Assembly: GCF_007714205.1 (NCBI RefSeq)
Contig: NZ_VMQU01000035.1
Coordinates: 1-44,866, forward strand
Length of the DNA: 44,866 nucleotides
Direction of reading: 5' to 3'
Origin: Mycobacterium helveticum
GTDB lineage: Bacteria; Actinomycetota; Actinomycetes; Mycobacteriales; Mycobacteriaceae
Part shown: one piece after another, positions 33,737 through 41,743 of the stretch
Position numbering within the stretch: position 1 is the stretch's first letter
Layout: the number at the start of each line of letters is the position of its first letter
Position numbers and translations under genes: made by a program
The notes under the pieces: generated by a model
The model's input: only the letters and a program-made list of their open reading frames with translations
Database searches by the model: none
What the model was told of the DNA's origin: nothing

Positions 33737-34572
33737 CGGATACCAACTTCCTTGGAGAACTTGGCGGTCACCGAGCCCAGCCCGGCGAACGCCGCCGTCA
33801 CGACATCTCCTGCGGCCACCGGAATCGCCGCCATGATCGAGCCGGGCAGCACCACATGACCGGCCTCCAGCATGACCCCGCGCGGCCCGAGGATGTTGGC
33901 CAACCACACCAGCGCGTTCAGCGGCGACCCCAGCACCGCGCCGCCGGCACCAGTGCCCGCCAGCTCCCCGTTGCGGTGTAACACACCACCGATCAACCGG
34001 ACATCTACCTCCGAGAGCGCGGTGGCGGTGCTGCCCAACACAACTCCACCCGAGGAGGCGTTGTCGGCGATCGTGTCGACCAGCTTGATCTTCCAGTCCC
34101 GGATCCGCGAATCGATGATCTCCAGCGCCGGAGTCACGAAAGCCACCGCGGCCATCGCCTCGGCAACCGTGACTCCCGGCCCCGCCAGCGACTTGCCGAG
34201 CACGAACGCGATTTCCGGCTCGACCTTCGGCGCCAGGAACCTCGACGAATCGATCGGCTGCGACTCCAGGAAAAACATCTTGTCGGTGAGGTGGCCGAAG
34301 TCGGGCTGATCGACCCCCAATTGGCGCTGCATCGCCGCCGAACTCAAGCCGACCTTATGTCCTTTGATCAGCGCACCGTCGGCTTGCCATTGCTGAACCT
34401 GACCCACCTGAATCGCATACGCATCGTCTACGGTCAGTGTCGGAAAGCGCTCGCTCAACGGGTCGATCGGTTCGCCGCTGCGATATGCGGTCAGCAATAA
34501 TTCGACCGCCTCCGCCCGCTCCCGGCTGGTGGTGTCACCACGGTGGTTCACGTAATCGCCGCCTGCCTTCAT
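33733..34572 (-). CDS. dmpE: 2-Hydroxypenta-2,4-dienoate hydratase (DmpE-like)
   Basis: A 279-residue hydratase of the same superfamily as DmpH. The segment [20 protein letters not shown] and the motif [20 protein letters not shown] mark it as the 2-keto-4-pentenoate hydratase type. It adds water to 2-hydroxypentadienoate to give 4-hydroxy-2-oxovalerate. ATG 34572 was chosen because the frame upstream runs into the divergent promoter and the iclR gene. It is the first gene of the dmpEFGHIC operon, with the shared palindrome 42 bases upstream. Confidence 0.9.
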   Translation of the reverse strand: MKAGGDYVNHRGDTTSRERAEAVELLLTAYRSGEPIDPLSERFPTLTVDDAYAIQVGQVQQWQADGALIKGHKVGLSSAAMQRQLGVDQPDFGHLTDKMFFLESQPIDSSRFLAPKVEPEIAFVLGKSLAGPGVTVAEAMAAVAFVTPALEIIDSRIRDWKIKLVDTIADNASSGGVVLGSTATALSEVDVRLIGGVLHRNGELAGTGAGGAVLGSPLNALVWLANILGPRGVMLEAGHVVLPGSIMAAIPVAAGDVVTAAFAGLGSVTAKFSKEVGIR

Positions 34573-34613
34573 ACCGCCGAACACTACGACGCCCAACCTG
34601 TACGCACCGGAAA

Positions 34614-34632
34614 TGTTCGCGAACGCGGAACA
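34614..34632. promoter_or_regulatory. Candidate operator between dmpE and the divergent iclR gene
   Basis: TGTTCGCGAACGCGGAACA has five-base inverted arms (TGTTC, GAACA) with nine bases between. It matches GTTCC-N7-GGAAC with one mismatch and also contains the inner palindrome TTCGCGAA. It is 42 bases from dmpE and about 44 from the iclR start, so it could control both and allow autoregulation. Confidence 0.6.
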
Positions 34633-34675
34633 CGATTGTTGCCGCACTTGAACCGTGCCGTGCCCGCGGGTGACA

Positions 34676-35458
34676 ATGCAAGCCATGCGTTCCACTAGCC
34701 GGCACGGCGATGACGAATCCGCGCCGTCGGTCCTATCCCGCGCGATGGCAATCCTGGCCGCCTTCGACGGCGAGCGTCGATCGCTGGGAACTTCCGAGCT
34801 CGCTCGCCGAACTGGGCTGGCCAAGTCAACCGTGCATCGTTTGGCCGGCGAATTGATCCAGCATGGTCTGCTAGAACGCCGCAGCGACGGATTCATGCTG
34901 GGATTGCGGCTATTCGAGCTTGGTCAACGCGTTCCCCGGCAGCTCGACCTGCGCACCGCTGCGCTGCCCTACATGGCCGACTTGCGCGCAGCGACCCGCC
35001 AGACCGTGCACTTGGCCGTTCTCGACGGCACCGACGTGGTCTATGTCGAAATTCTCCGCAGCCACGATGCCCCACCGCTGCCTTCACGCATAGGCGGACG
35101 GCTACCCGCGCACGCGACCGCAGTCGGCAAGGCCATCTTGGCGTTCTCCGGATCCGATGTTATCGACAGGGTGCTGCACGCAGAGCTTTTACGCTTGGCC
35201 GAGCGCACGGTCACCGCGGCGAATCTCCTGCAACGCAACCTCAAACTGGTGCGGGCCAACGGGATCGCCTACGACTACGAGGAATCCCAAGCCGGATTGG
35301 TGTGCGCCGCAAGCCCAATCACCGGCGCCGACCGCGCTATCGTCGGCGCACTATCGGTGTCGGGATGGGCCGGGCTGCTCAACGTACGCCGAATCGGACC
35401 GGCCATTCGAACCGCTGCGCTCGCTCTCTCCCGCGACCTCTCGCCAACTTCCCGGTAA
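34676..35458 (+). CDS. IclR-family transcriptional regulator, divergent from the meta operon
   Basis: A regulator of about 260 residues with an N-terminal winged helix-turn-helix (LGTSELARRTGLAKSTVHRL) and a C-terminal IclR ligand domain (TRQTVHLAVLDGTDVVYVEI, ATAVGKAILAF). ATG 34676 is used. ATG 34685 and an upstream GTG at 34655 are alternatives, and none has a strong ribosome site. Divergent placement next to the meta operon and the palindrome at 34614 makes it the best candidate for the regulon's regulator. The inducer, perhaps a phenol or a ring-fission product, is not deducible. Confidence 0.88.
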   Translation: MQAMRSTSRHGDDESAPSVLSRAMAILAAFDGERRSLGTSELARRTGLAKSTVHRLAGELIQHGLLERRSDGFMLGLRLFELGQRVPRQLDLRTAALPYMADLRAATRQTVHLAVLDGTDVVYVEILRSHDAPPLPSRIGGRLPAHATAVGKAILAFSGSDVIDRVLHAELLRLAERTVTAANLLQRNLKLVRANGIAYDYEESQAGLVCAASPITGADRAIVGALSVSGWAGLLNVRRIGPAIRTAALALSRDLSPTSR

Positions 35459-35484
35459 CGCGGGCAGCGAACCCAGTCGGGCGC

Positions 35485-35922
35485 TCAGCGCATCGGGGTG
35501 AGCACGAACACCGGAATCTGCCGGTTGGTTTTGGTCTGGTACTCAGCGTAGTCCGGCCAAACCTCGACAGCGCGACGCCACCAGGTCGCCTTCTCCTCGC
35601 CGAACACTTCGCGCGCCTCGTAGTCGCCGATGATCGGACCGTCCTGCAACTCGACTCGCGGGTACTTCTTGAGGTTGTAGTACCAGACCGGATGTTTGGG
35701 CGCTCCACCCATCGACGCCACAATCGCGTACTGGCCGTCACGCTCGACCCGCATCAGCGGGGTTTTACGCAGTTTGCCGGTCTTGGCGCCGACCGTGGTC
35801 AGCAAAACGACCGGCTTGCCCTGCATTTCGGTTCCCTCGGTTCCGCCGGAGGCCATATACTTCTCGGCCTGCTCGCGAGACCAGTCCAACGGGCTAGGGG
35901 CGTACTCACCTGAAAGAGGCAT
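35485..35922 (-). CDS. Deazaflavin (F420)-dependent nitroreductase-family protein
   Basis: A 145-residue protein of the Ddn/F420-dependent family common in mycobacteria. Recognisable stretches are [32 protein letters not shown] and a C-terminal RQIPVFVL strand. Such proteins bind coenzyme F420 and reduce quinones, nitro compounds or unsaturated substrates. It is convergent with the iclR gene and has no operon partner. A role in quinone detoxification during aromatic catabolism is possible but not shown. Confidence 0.85.
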   Translation of the reverse strand: MPLSGEYAPSPLDWSREQAEKYMASGGTEGTEMQGKPVVLLTTVGAKTGKLRKTPLMRVERDGQYAIVASMGGAPKHPVWYYNLKKYPRVELQDGPIIGDYEAREVFGEEKATWWRRAVEVWPDYAEYQTKTNRQIPVFVLTPMR

Positions 35923-36137
35923 GCCGTAAATCTTAACGGCACACGGCGAGTTGAAGATCCACCGACCACAACGATGCCGGGACGAAGATGGGCCTGCGCC
36001 TTCACCGTTCGGCTTGCGAGACGCGGGATTACGTTTCCTAAGCCGGTCTCGGGTATGCGCGGACTTGCTCCTTGTGCATAAGCCTGGATGGGTTTAGCTT
36101 GGCGGTATTCGGTGTGAGCAGGAAACGGAGTAATCGG

Positions 36138-36857
36138 ATGACACGCGTACTTTTCGCGGTTACAGGATCGGATCATTGGACCTTCGCCGACGGCACCAAG
36201 CATCCCTGCGGTTTTTGGCCCGAAGAGCTGGTGGTCGCCCACCAGGTGTTCACCGAGGCCGGGTTCGACATCACCCTCGCTACACCCGGGGGCGTGCGTC
36301 CGGTTGCCGACGAGGCTGGATTCACTCCGGAGATGAATGGCGGTTCAAGCGAGCCGGGTGAGCGGTTCCGCGCCTACCTGGCAGATATCGCCGATCAGCT
36401 CGCCGCGCCGGCCGACCTCAACAAGGTGAAGGCCGATGATTATGATTTTGTTTTCGTGCCCGGTGGACATGGGCCGATGGAGGATCTCGCAGTTTCCGAG
36501 CAGTTCGGCGCCCTACTCGCCGAGTTCACCGCGCAGGACAAGCCGGTTGCGGCCGTGTGTCACGGTCCGGCAGCGTTGCTGCCCGCGCGTAACCCCGACG
36601 GGTCGTGGCTGTTCAAGGGACGTAAGGTGACCGGCTTCAGCGACACCGAGGAGGCGCAGGTCGGATACGCTGACAAGGCACCTTGGCTACTCCAAGACCG
36701 CCTCACCGCCGACGGCGGAGCATACGAGGAAAGCGACGCACCCTGGTCTCCGCGCGTCACCGTGGACGGCAACCTCTACACCGGCCAGAACCCGGCGTCC
36801 TCCTTGCCCTTGGCGAAAGCGCTGGTCGCCAAGTTCGCGACCTCCGCTCAGGCCTGA
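36138..36857 (+). CDS. DJ-1/PfpI (type 1 glutamine amidotransferase-like) protein
   Basis: A 239-residue DJ-1/PfpI-superfamily protein with the nucleophile elbow AAVCHGPAALL (Cys141), the FVPGGHGPMEDL motif and a conserved Glu near residue 30. Length and cap region fit the Hsp31-like class, often holdases, glyoxalases or deglycases. The ATG at 36138 has GGAG upstream. The longer frame starting at 36072 lacks support. It is transcribed singly and convergently with the GlcG-like gene. A role in aldehyde stress is inference. Confidence 0.83.
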   Translation: MTRVLFAVTGSDHWTFADGTKHPCGFWPEELVVAHQVFTEAGFDITLATPGGVRPVADEAGFTPEMNGGSSEPGERFRAYLADIADQLAAPADLNKVKADDYDFVFVPGGHGPMEDLAVSEQFGALLAEFTAQDKPVAAVCHGPAALLPARNPDGSWLFKGRKVTGFSDTEEAQVGYADKAPWLLQDRLTADGGAYEESDAPWSPRVTVDGNLYTGQNPASSLPLAKALVAKFATSAQA

Positions 36858-36884
36858 GCACACCGCCTCAGCACCGCCCCGTCC

Positions 36885-37310
36885 TCAGGCGAGTGCGGCG
36901 ATGCCGGCTTCGGCAATTTCACGGTCCTGCTCAGCGGAACCGCCGGATATGCCGATAGCACCGACGACTTCACCCGACACCCGGATCGGTACACCTCCGC
37001 CGAAGATCACCAAATGGTCGGTGTGCACGATTCCGTTGCGCAAAGGTGCATCGTCGGCGATCGCCTCCCACCACTCGTGCGTCGGCCGCCCGTTGAAACC
37101 CACCACGGTGTAGGCCTTGTCCCGCGCCAGCTGCTCCGACAGCAGCGGCGCACCGTCCATCCGCAAGTAGGCCAACAAGCATCCCGCCCGGTCGACCACG
37201 GCCATACACACCGGCACACCGATCCGATCGGCGTGCCCGACCGCAGCATCGATTACTCGGCGTGCACCCGCCATGGTCAATGACAGACACGCCCGGACAT
37301 CGTCGGTCAT
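36885..37310 (-). CDS. GlcG/HbpS-family protein
   Basis: A 141-residue GlcG/HbpS (DUF336) family protein: GVPVCMAVVDRAGCLLAYLR near the N-terminus and the Gly-rich end FGGGVPIRVSGEVVGAIGIS followed by GG. Some members bind haem or cobalamin, and members frequently accompany aromatic and glycolate catabolic genes, but their role there is unclear. It lies 76 bases after the catechol dioxygenase gene in the same direction and is probably in that operon. Confidence 0.82.
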   Translation of the reverse strand: MTDDVRACLSLTMAGARRVIDAAVGHADRIGVPVCMAVVDRAGCLLAYLRMDGAPLLSEQLARDKAYTVVGFNGRPTHEWWEAIADDAPLRNGIVHTDHLVIFGGGVPIRVSGEVVGAIGISGGSAEQDREIAEAGIAALA

Positions 37311-37386
37311 CGCGCAAGTTTCTCTCTCGTCATAGCCTCGGCTGGCGCATCACTATCTGCCCATGACGACGACATTTCCGCATCGG

Positions 37387-38301
37387 CTAAGTCAACACCG
37401 TCGTGAAACGTTCGTTGAGCTCACGATCGACATAGAAGATGGCCTTACCCAGCTGGTCGGCCGTCCAGGTGATGGTCGGGAAATCGGGGTAGGTCTGATA
37501 CCCGCCGGAGAATACCTCGTTGCGGTTCCCCGCCGGGTCGAAGAAGTAGATCGTCTCACCGCGCGTAATCCCGTGCTGTGTCGGCCCGATATCCACCGAA
37601 ACATCGTCCATCGAGAACAATTGCGCAGCCCGCAAAATGTCCGTCCAGCCATTCAGGTAGTAGGCGAAGTGGTGCAACTTGCCGTTAGGTCCCTTGATGA
37701 ACGCGATGTCGTGCGGTGTATTCGTGCAAAACATCCATGAACCAAGAAGCTCCGCGTCCTCGCCGAGGGTGGTCACCACCCGCTCTGCGGGCCGAAAGTC
37801 CAGACACTCAGCAAACAAGCGCTCCAGCGTCGCAGGATCTTCAGTCGTTATCAACGCATGATCTATCCGCGGCACTCCGACACCGACCAGGTGCCGGGGC
37901 ATGACTTCCGGGTTGAGGATTCCGGTCTCAGTGCCGGTGAACTCCATCTCAGAGTACAACTCGATCACATGCTCGCTGGGCAGCACCACGCGCACACCAT
38001 CACCGACCGCCAGGTTGTCCCCTTTGCTCACCCGTTCGGTGAGACATCCGAACGCCTGCACGCGCTTTTCGAAAATCTCCAGATCCGCTGAACGCTCCAC
38101 CTTATAACCGAGTTTGACCAGCCCAACACCGCCAGCCTCCAGCACCACCGAGTGATGGTCGTACTCGTCCCAGGCTTTCAAATAAAGCCGGTTACCATCC
38201 TCGTGCACCGGACGCATACCCAGGGTGTCTACGTAGTGCGAACGGGCTGCTTCAAGATCGGTCACGCGGGTATGTATATAACCCAGACGCATCACGCCCA
38301 T
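37387..38301 (-). CDS. dmpB: Catechol 2,3-dioxygenase
   Basis: A 304-residue two-domain extradiol dioxygenase of the vicinal oxygen chelate family, XylE/DmpB type. The Fe(II) ligands are visible as His148 (RIDHALI), His211 in KLHHFAY and Glu262 (GNRNEVFSGGY). It cleaves catechol and methylcatechols between carbons 2 and 3 to 2-hydroxymuconic semialdehyde or its methyl ketone analogue. Its ATG overlaps the ferredoxin stop (TAATG). It feeds DmpD and DmpC. Confidence 0.94.
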   Translation of the reverse strand: MGVMRLGYIHTRVTDLEAARSHYVDTLGMRPVHEDGNRLYLKAWDEYDHHSVVLEAGGVGLVKLGYKVERSADLEIFEKRVQAFGCLTERVSKGDNLAVGDGVRVVLPSEHVIELYSEMEFTGTETGILNPEVMPRHLVGVGVPRIDHALITTEDPATLERLFAECLDFRPAERVVTTLGEDAELLGSWMFCTNTPHDIAFIKGPNGKLHHFAYYLNGWTDILRAAQLFSMDDVSVDIGPTQHGITRGETIYFFDPAGNRNEVFSGGYQTYPDFPTITWTADQLGKAIFYVDRELNERFTTVLT

Positions 38302-38672
38302 TAACGCTCTCCTTCCTTATCCTTGACTTTATCGGTGTCCTTATTGGTCTTGCACGCCAACGCTGCCAGCATCGGCGCTACGCATCTCAATCGGTCACCG
38401 GCCCGCAGCCGGATCACCACGTCGCCTTCCGGCACAGCACGGCAGGACAGACAGACACCGGCCGCCCGTTCCGCTGGACTCAGTACCTGATCAGCCACCC
38501 GCGCCTGGTAGCGGACAGCACCAGAGACGACCTCAACCTTGCAGACACCACAACCGCCACGCCGACACCCGAAGCGGTGCGTGTGACCGCTTCGCGCCAA
38601 CGCTGTGAGGATCGGTTCACCGTCAAGCGAGCAGACCGCAACGCCGGCGGGCTCAATCCGCAGCAGCGCCAT
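38301..38672 (-). CDS. xylT: XylT-like [2Fe-2S] ferredoxin
   Basis: A 123-residue plant-type ferredoxin with cluster ligands Cys36, Cys41, Cys44 (CRRGGCGVC) and a fourth cysteine in CLSC at 74-77. XylT/DmpQ-type ferredoxins reactivate catechol 2,3-dioxygenase by re-reducing oxidised iron, and direct coupling to dmpB fits this. The C-terminal 15 residues are unusually Lys/Asp-rich. The shared palindrome lies 40 bases upstream of the start. Confidence 0.87.
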   Translation of the reverse strand: MALLRIEPAGVAVCSLDGEPILTALARSGHTHRFGCRRGGCGVCKVEVVSGAVRYQARVADQVLSPAERAAGVCLSCRAVPEGDVVIRLRAGDRLRCVAPMLAALACKTNKDTDKVKDKEGER

Positions 38673-38711
38673 TGCACCATGATGATCGCGGCCCCGCCAC
38701 GGTAACCGAAA

Positions 38712-38730
38712 CGTTCCTCATCACGGAACA
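38712..38730. promoter_or_regulatory. Candidate operator upstream of the xylT-dmpB operon (GTTCC-N7-GGAAC)
   Basis: CGTTCCTCATCACGGAACA has exact GTTCC and GGAAC arms with seven bases between. It sits in the 108-base gap between the swivelling-domain gene and the ferredoxin gene, 40 bases from the ferredoxin start. Position and sequence match the sites before the phenol hydroxylase and meta operons. Confidence 0.65.
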
Positions 38731-38780
38731 CTCGCCGACCGATCGGCGACGTTGTTATCCGATTCGGACCGCCGCCGGTT

Positions 38781-40508
38781 TCAGCTGCAGCCGTACACGC
38801 GCACGACCCCAGTAGTGCCATCTACCTCGATCTCGTCGCCATCACGGACAACTACCGTCGCCACACCCGCGGCGGTCACCGTAGGAATGCGATACTCGCG
38901 ACCCACGATCGCGGCATGCGAAAGCATGCCGCCGCTGTCGCAGACACATGCTGCGATCTTCCCGAAGACCGGTGTCCAGTTCGGCGAGATCGACTCACAG
39001 ACCAAAACCTCTCCGGGCCGGACCCGGTCCAGCTCATCCGCGGTGAACAGAACTCGGGCAGTCCCGCGGGCCACACCCTGCGACGCCGGAATGCCCTGCA
39101 TGGTCTTGGTCGCTTTAATAATGTCAGTCTGCGACGCGCACATTGCGTGCAGGAAGTCCTCGTTGATTCCGAACACTTCGAGAAGGATTGGATCAGCAAT
39201 TGCCTGGGGTAATTTGCCGAGGAATTTCGGCATCTCACCCCTGCGCCCCGACCAGTACTCATAGTACTGGCGACGAAGCTGCACCAGGCCACGAAACGAA
39301 TCGTACTGTTTAACTCCGTCCAGTACTGCCATGAGCTCAGGCCAAAACAGGAATAGCGTGTCGTCGAACAGGTCAGCACTCAATCGGTCGGCTATCTGCA
39401 GGCACGCCCAGCGCATCGGCAGCACCGCTCGTAGGTCGATGTAGTAATTGTGTTCGTCCTGCCACCATGGGAAATTCGCTGCCTGACAGGATGCCAGTCC
39501 GGTGTCGAACACTCTCTGTTCCTGCAGTGTCAGGGCGGAGCGGGTGGCGTCAAGGGCCGCTTCGCGTTCCGTTTCAGCTTGTCGTCGGGCGGCCACCAGA
39601 TCGGGGCCAGAACCTTTCTTCAGGAAAGACTTGATCATCGCCAGGGCCGGGGTCGGATCCTCCAGCCATGACGCCAGGGCGATGTCGAATGCCCCCTCCG
39701 CGCGGTGACCGTATAACTGCATTACGTCGTCGAACTCGGTGCACCATGCGGACGCACGTCCGCCATGTTTCGACAATGCATTTCGCAGGTTATCCGCGTC
39801 GTGTGCCGCGAAGACATGCGCCAGTCCGGCCTGGCGTGCCTGTTCGGCGAGATGCCACAACGCTCGATCGGTTTCCATGATTTTTGTGTCATAACCCTGC
39901 AAGTATTTGCCGATACGGCTCGGATCGATACCCATATCGATGCACGAGTGGTAAAAATTCAGGTAATTGAGTAGTAGAGGATACATTAATTGGAAATGGA
40001 TTTCCCCTGTGCGCTTGAGGAACCGTCTGGCTCGAACCAGATAGGTTCGCAATTCGGATAGCGAAAGTGCTGACAAATCGATCCGGGAAAAATACTTCCA
40101 CCATCTTTCTATTTCGGAGCGCCGGGTTGTCCATATATTGTCAAAATCGTCAATAAATCTCGGCAACCTGGCTTGTACGCGGCGCGTGCGCTCCGCAATT
40201 TCCGATTCATCAGTTACTTCGATGGCTGCAGCATAGACATGGGTTCCGGCAAATCGTTGCGCAAGTCCGCGACCTTCCGGTAGAGGCAACCTCTCCGCAG
40301 CCAACTGGCTTCCCCATGCATAGCCATCCTCAATCCAAACCAGTCCCATCGGAGTCAGTCCTCGGGACCAATGGAAATCCAAAAACCAGAACCGCTGTTC
40401 GTCTCGCCGATGGAACAACCTAAACGGTTCGACGACCCAGGCCGCCTGGCCGAACTCCGCTTGGAATCCTGGGTACCAGCCATCGGTGAAGTCGTCGATG
40501 AGTACCAC
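38781..40508 (-). CDS. PEP-synthase-like swivelling-domain protein, phenylphosphate-synthase-alpha-like
   Basis: A 575-residue protein. Its last 80-90 residues form the phosphohistidine swivelling domain of PEP-utilising enzymes, with the active histidine at about 531 in GGMLSHAAIVGREYRIPTV. The long N-terminal part is helical and aromatic-rich. Both the ATP-grasp domain and the PEP/pyruvate barrel are missing. Size and architecture match the alpha subunit of phenylphosphate synthase and related phenol or cresol phosphorylating proteins (CreH/CreI type), which need a separate ATP-binding subunit. None is in this window. The GTG start has GGGAGG upstream. The stretch at about 39900-40200 is more AT-rich than its neighbours. 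Substrate is inferred. Confidence 0.6.
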   Translation of the reverse strand: MVLIDDFTDGWYPGFQAEFGQAAWVVEPFRLFHRRDEQRFWFLDFHWSRGLTPMGLVWIEDGYAWGSQLAAERLPLPEGRGLAQRFAGTHVYAAAIEVTDESEIAERTRRVQARLPRFIDDFDNIWTTRRSEIERWWKYFSRIDLSALSLSELRTYLVRARRFLKRTGEIHFQLMYPLLLNYLNFYHSCIDMGIDPSRIGKYLQGYDTKIMETDRALWHLAEQARQAGLAHVFAAHDADNLRNALSKHGGRASAWCTEFDDVMQLYGHRAEGAFDIALASWLEDPTPALAMIKSFLKKGSGPDLVAARRQAETEREAALDATRSALTLQEQRVFDTGLASCQAANFPWWQDEHNYYIDLRAVLPMRWACLQIADRLSADLFDDTLFLFWPELMAVLDGVKQYDSFRGLVQLRRQYYEYWSGRRGEMPKFLGKLPQAIADPILLEVFGINEDFLHAMCASQTDIIKATKTMQGIPASQGVARGTARVLFTADELDRVRPGEVLVCESISPNWTPVFGKIAACVCDSGGMLSHAAIVGREYRIPTVTAAGVATVVVRDGDEIEVDGTTGVVRVYGCS

Positions 40509-40811
40509 AACGAGCCTCCCAGGTCGCAGATCACGCTGGATCTAATGGTCGCGTCCACCGAAAGGCGGTGTAAAAGCACAGCCCGGTTCTTCGCTTCGCC
40601 GTCAGCATACGGGCGGGGGAACTCGGGCAACAGGGCCCCGTTCGCAAGTGCCCTGGGGATGATGTCACGGCGGATAGCGGGCGCTCATCGAGAATCGATT
40701 CGTACCACGGATCGGAGAAGCTGTAGGTCAGCGGTGCCTCAATTCGCGGTGCTCAAAGCACACCGCGAGGGGTCCGGGCTGAGATTCGGTGCTCGAACGC
40801 ACGTAACAGGC
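40509..40811. other. Junction between catabolic genes and the mercury module, with a possible coding remnant
   Basis: About 300 bases without a supported gene. On the minus strand one frame reads APRIEAPLTYSFSDPWYESI and another, after a shift, reads PEFPRPYADGEAKNRAVLLH. Both look protein-like, but neither has a start or a full-length continuation, suggesting a decayed gene upstream of the swivelling-domain gene. The region may mark where the mercury module joined. Confidence 0.35.
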
Positions 40812-41201
40812 CTACAGGTATCGGCAAACCTGCTCGTCCGTGCAGGTGGTGGGATCGGGTGTCGCTGCCTGGTTGCGTAATTGGGCAATCGTGTCGTGAA
40901 GAGCGACGAGCTTGCTGATCTGCTCATGGAGGTCGGCAAGTCGGGTGTCGAGAAGGTCGCGGACGTGCTCACAAGGAGCCTGACCGCGGTCGCGGATCAG
41001 GAGGATCTGGCGGATCTGGGCGAGCGTGAGCCCAGCGGCCTTGCCTCGGTGGATGAAGTCAATCCTCGTGACGGCTTCGGGCGAGTAGTCGCGGTAACCG
41101 GAGGGCGTGCGTTCGGCTTCGGGGAGTAGGCCATGTTCTTCGTAGAAACGCAGGGTTTTGGTGGTGGTGCCGACGGCATCGGCCAGCTCTCCGATTCGCA
41201 C
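40812..41201 (-). CDS. merR: MerR-type mercury-responsive regulator
   Basis: A 129-residue MerR-family activator/repressor with an N-terminal winged helix (MRIGELADAVGTTTKTLRFY), a dimerisation helix and three cysteines (Cys77, Cys120, Cys126) positioned for Hg(II) binding across the dimer. It starts with GTG at 41201 and is divergent from merC-merA-merB. A 7-base-arm inverted repeat with a TTGACC box lies between. Some heavy-metal MerR relatives sense Cu or Zn, but the linkage to merA and merB favours mercury. Confidence 0.87.
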   Translation of the reverse strand: MRIGELADAVGTTTKTLRFYEEHGLLPEAERTPSGYRDYSPEAVTRIDFIHRGKAAGLTLAQIRQILLIRDRGQAPCEHVRDLLDTRLADLHEQISKLVALHDTIAQLRNQAATPDPTTCTDEQVCRYL

Positions 41202-41230
41202 CGTCCGTGCCTCCCGTCTAGTTCGGGGAC

Positions 41231-41256
41231 TTGACCTTCACCTGTACTGGAAGGTC
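41231..41256. promoter_or_regulatory. mer operator/promoter between merR and merC
   Basis: TTGACC at 41231-41236 could be a -35 box. It overlaps an inverted repeat with arms GACCTTC (41233-41239) and GAAGGTC (41250-41256), separated by ten bases. Such dyads between promoter boxes are typical of MerR-family control by DNA untwisting. The -10 element is not clear to me. Confidence 0.6.
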
Positions 41257-41303
41257 CAGTCTGGCGCTAACGAACGGGTTATCCAAGCGATCAGGAGAGT
41301 CAA

Positions 41304-41738
41304 GTGCAACAGCTTGTGCGCAGTATGACCGACAAAGTTGGCGTCGCAGGCACCGTCGTGTCCACCATGGCTTGCGCAATGTGTTTCCCCGCGGTGGGCG
41401 CTATCGGGGCAGCCATCGGGCTGGGATTTCTCTCCCAGTGGGAACACTTATTCCTCAACGTTTTGCCGCTGTTTGCGGCGCTCGTACTGGTCGCCAACGG
41501 ACTGGGGTGGTTCACCCATCGGCAATGGCATCGCAGCGCCCTGGGGACGATTGGTCCGATCCTCGTTCTGATCGGGTGGGCTTCGTTCATGAGCGGTGCC
41601 CTGGTCCAGGGTGCGGCGCGAGTTGTGCTCTACGCGGGACTGGTGGTCATGGTCGTCTTCGCGGTCTGGGACCTGGTCTCGCCAAGCAGCCGCCGTTGCG
41701 GGCCAGAATCCTGCGAACTGCCCGCAAAACACGGATAA
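41304..41738 (+). CDS. merC: Mercuric ion transporter MerC
   Basis: A 144-residue inner-membrane protein with four hydrophobic segments. It closely resembles the MerC of Tn21-type mercury transposons: the Cys pair in ACAMCFPAVGAIGAAIGLGF, the stretch NGLGWFTHRQW, and the end RRCGPESCELPAK with a second Cys pair. It carries Hg(II) into the cytoplasm for MerA. The GTG start has AGGAG eight bases upstream. It is the only uptake gene visible; no merT or merP is present here. Confidence 0.9.
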   Translation: MQQLVRSMTDKVGVAGTVVSTMACAMCFPAVGAIGAAIGLGFLSQWEHLFLNVLPLFAALVLVANGLGWFTHRQWHRSALGTIGPILVLIGWASFMSGALVQGAARVVLYAGLVVMVVFAVWDLVSPSSRRCGPESCELPAKHG

Positions 41739-41743
41739 AGCCA

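Noticed and set aside
36846..36890. Palindrome GCTCAGGCCTGAGC and a further CTCAGGC copy between convergent genes, as a possible terminator
   Set aside because: The stem is short or the loop long (about 25 bases), there is no T-run, and part of it is coding sequence and stop codon.
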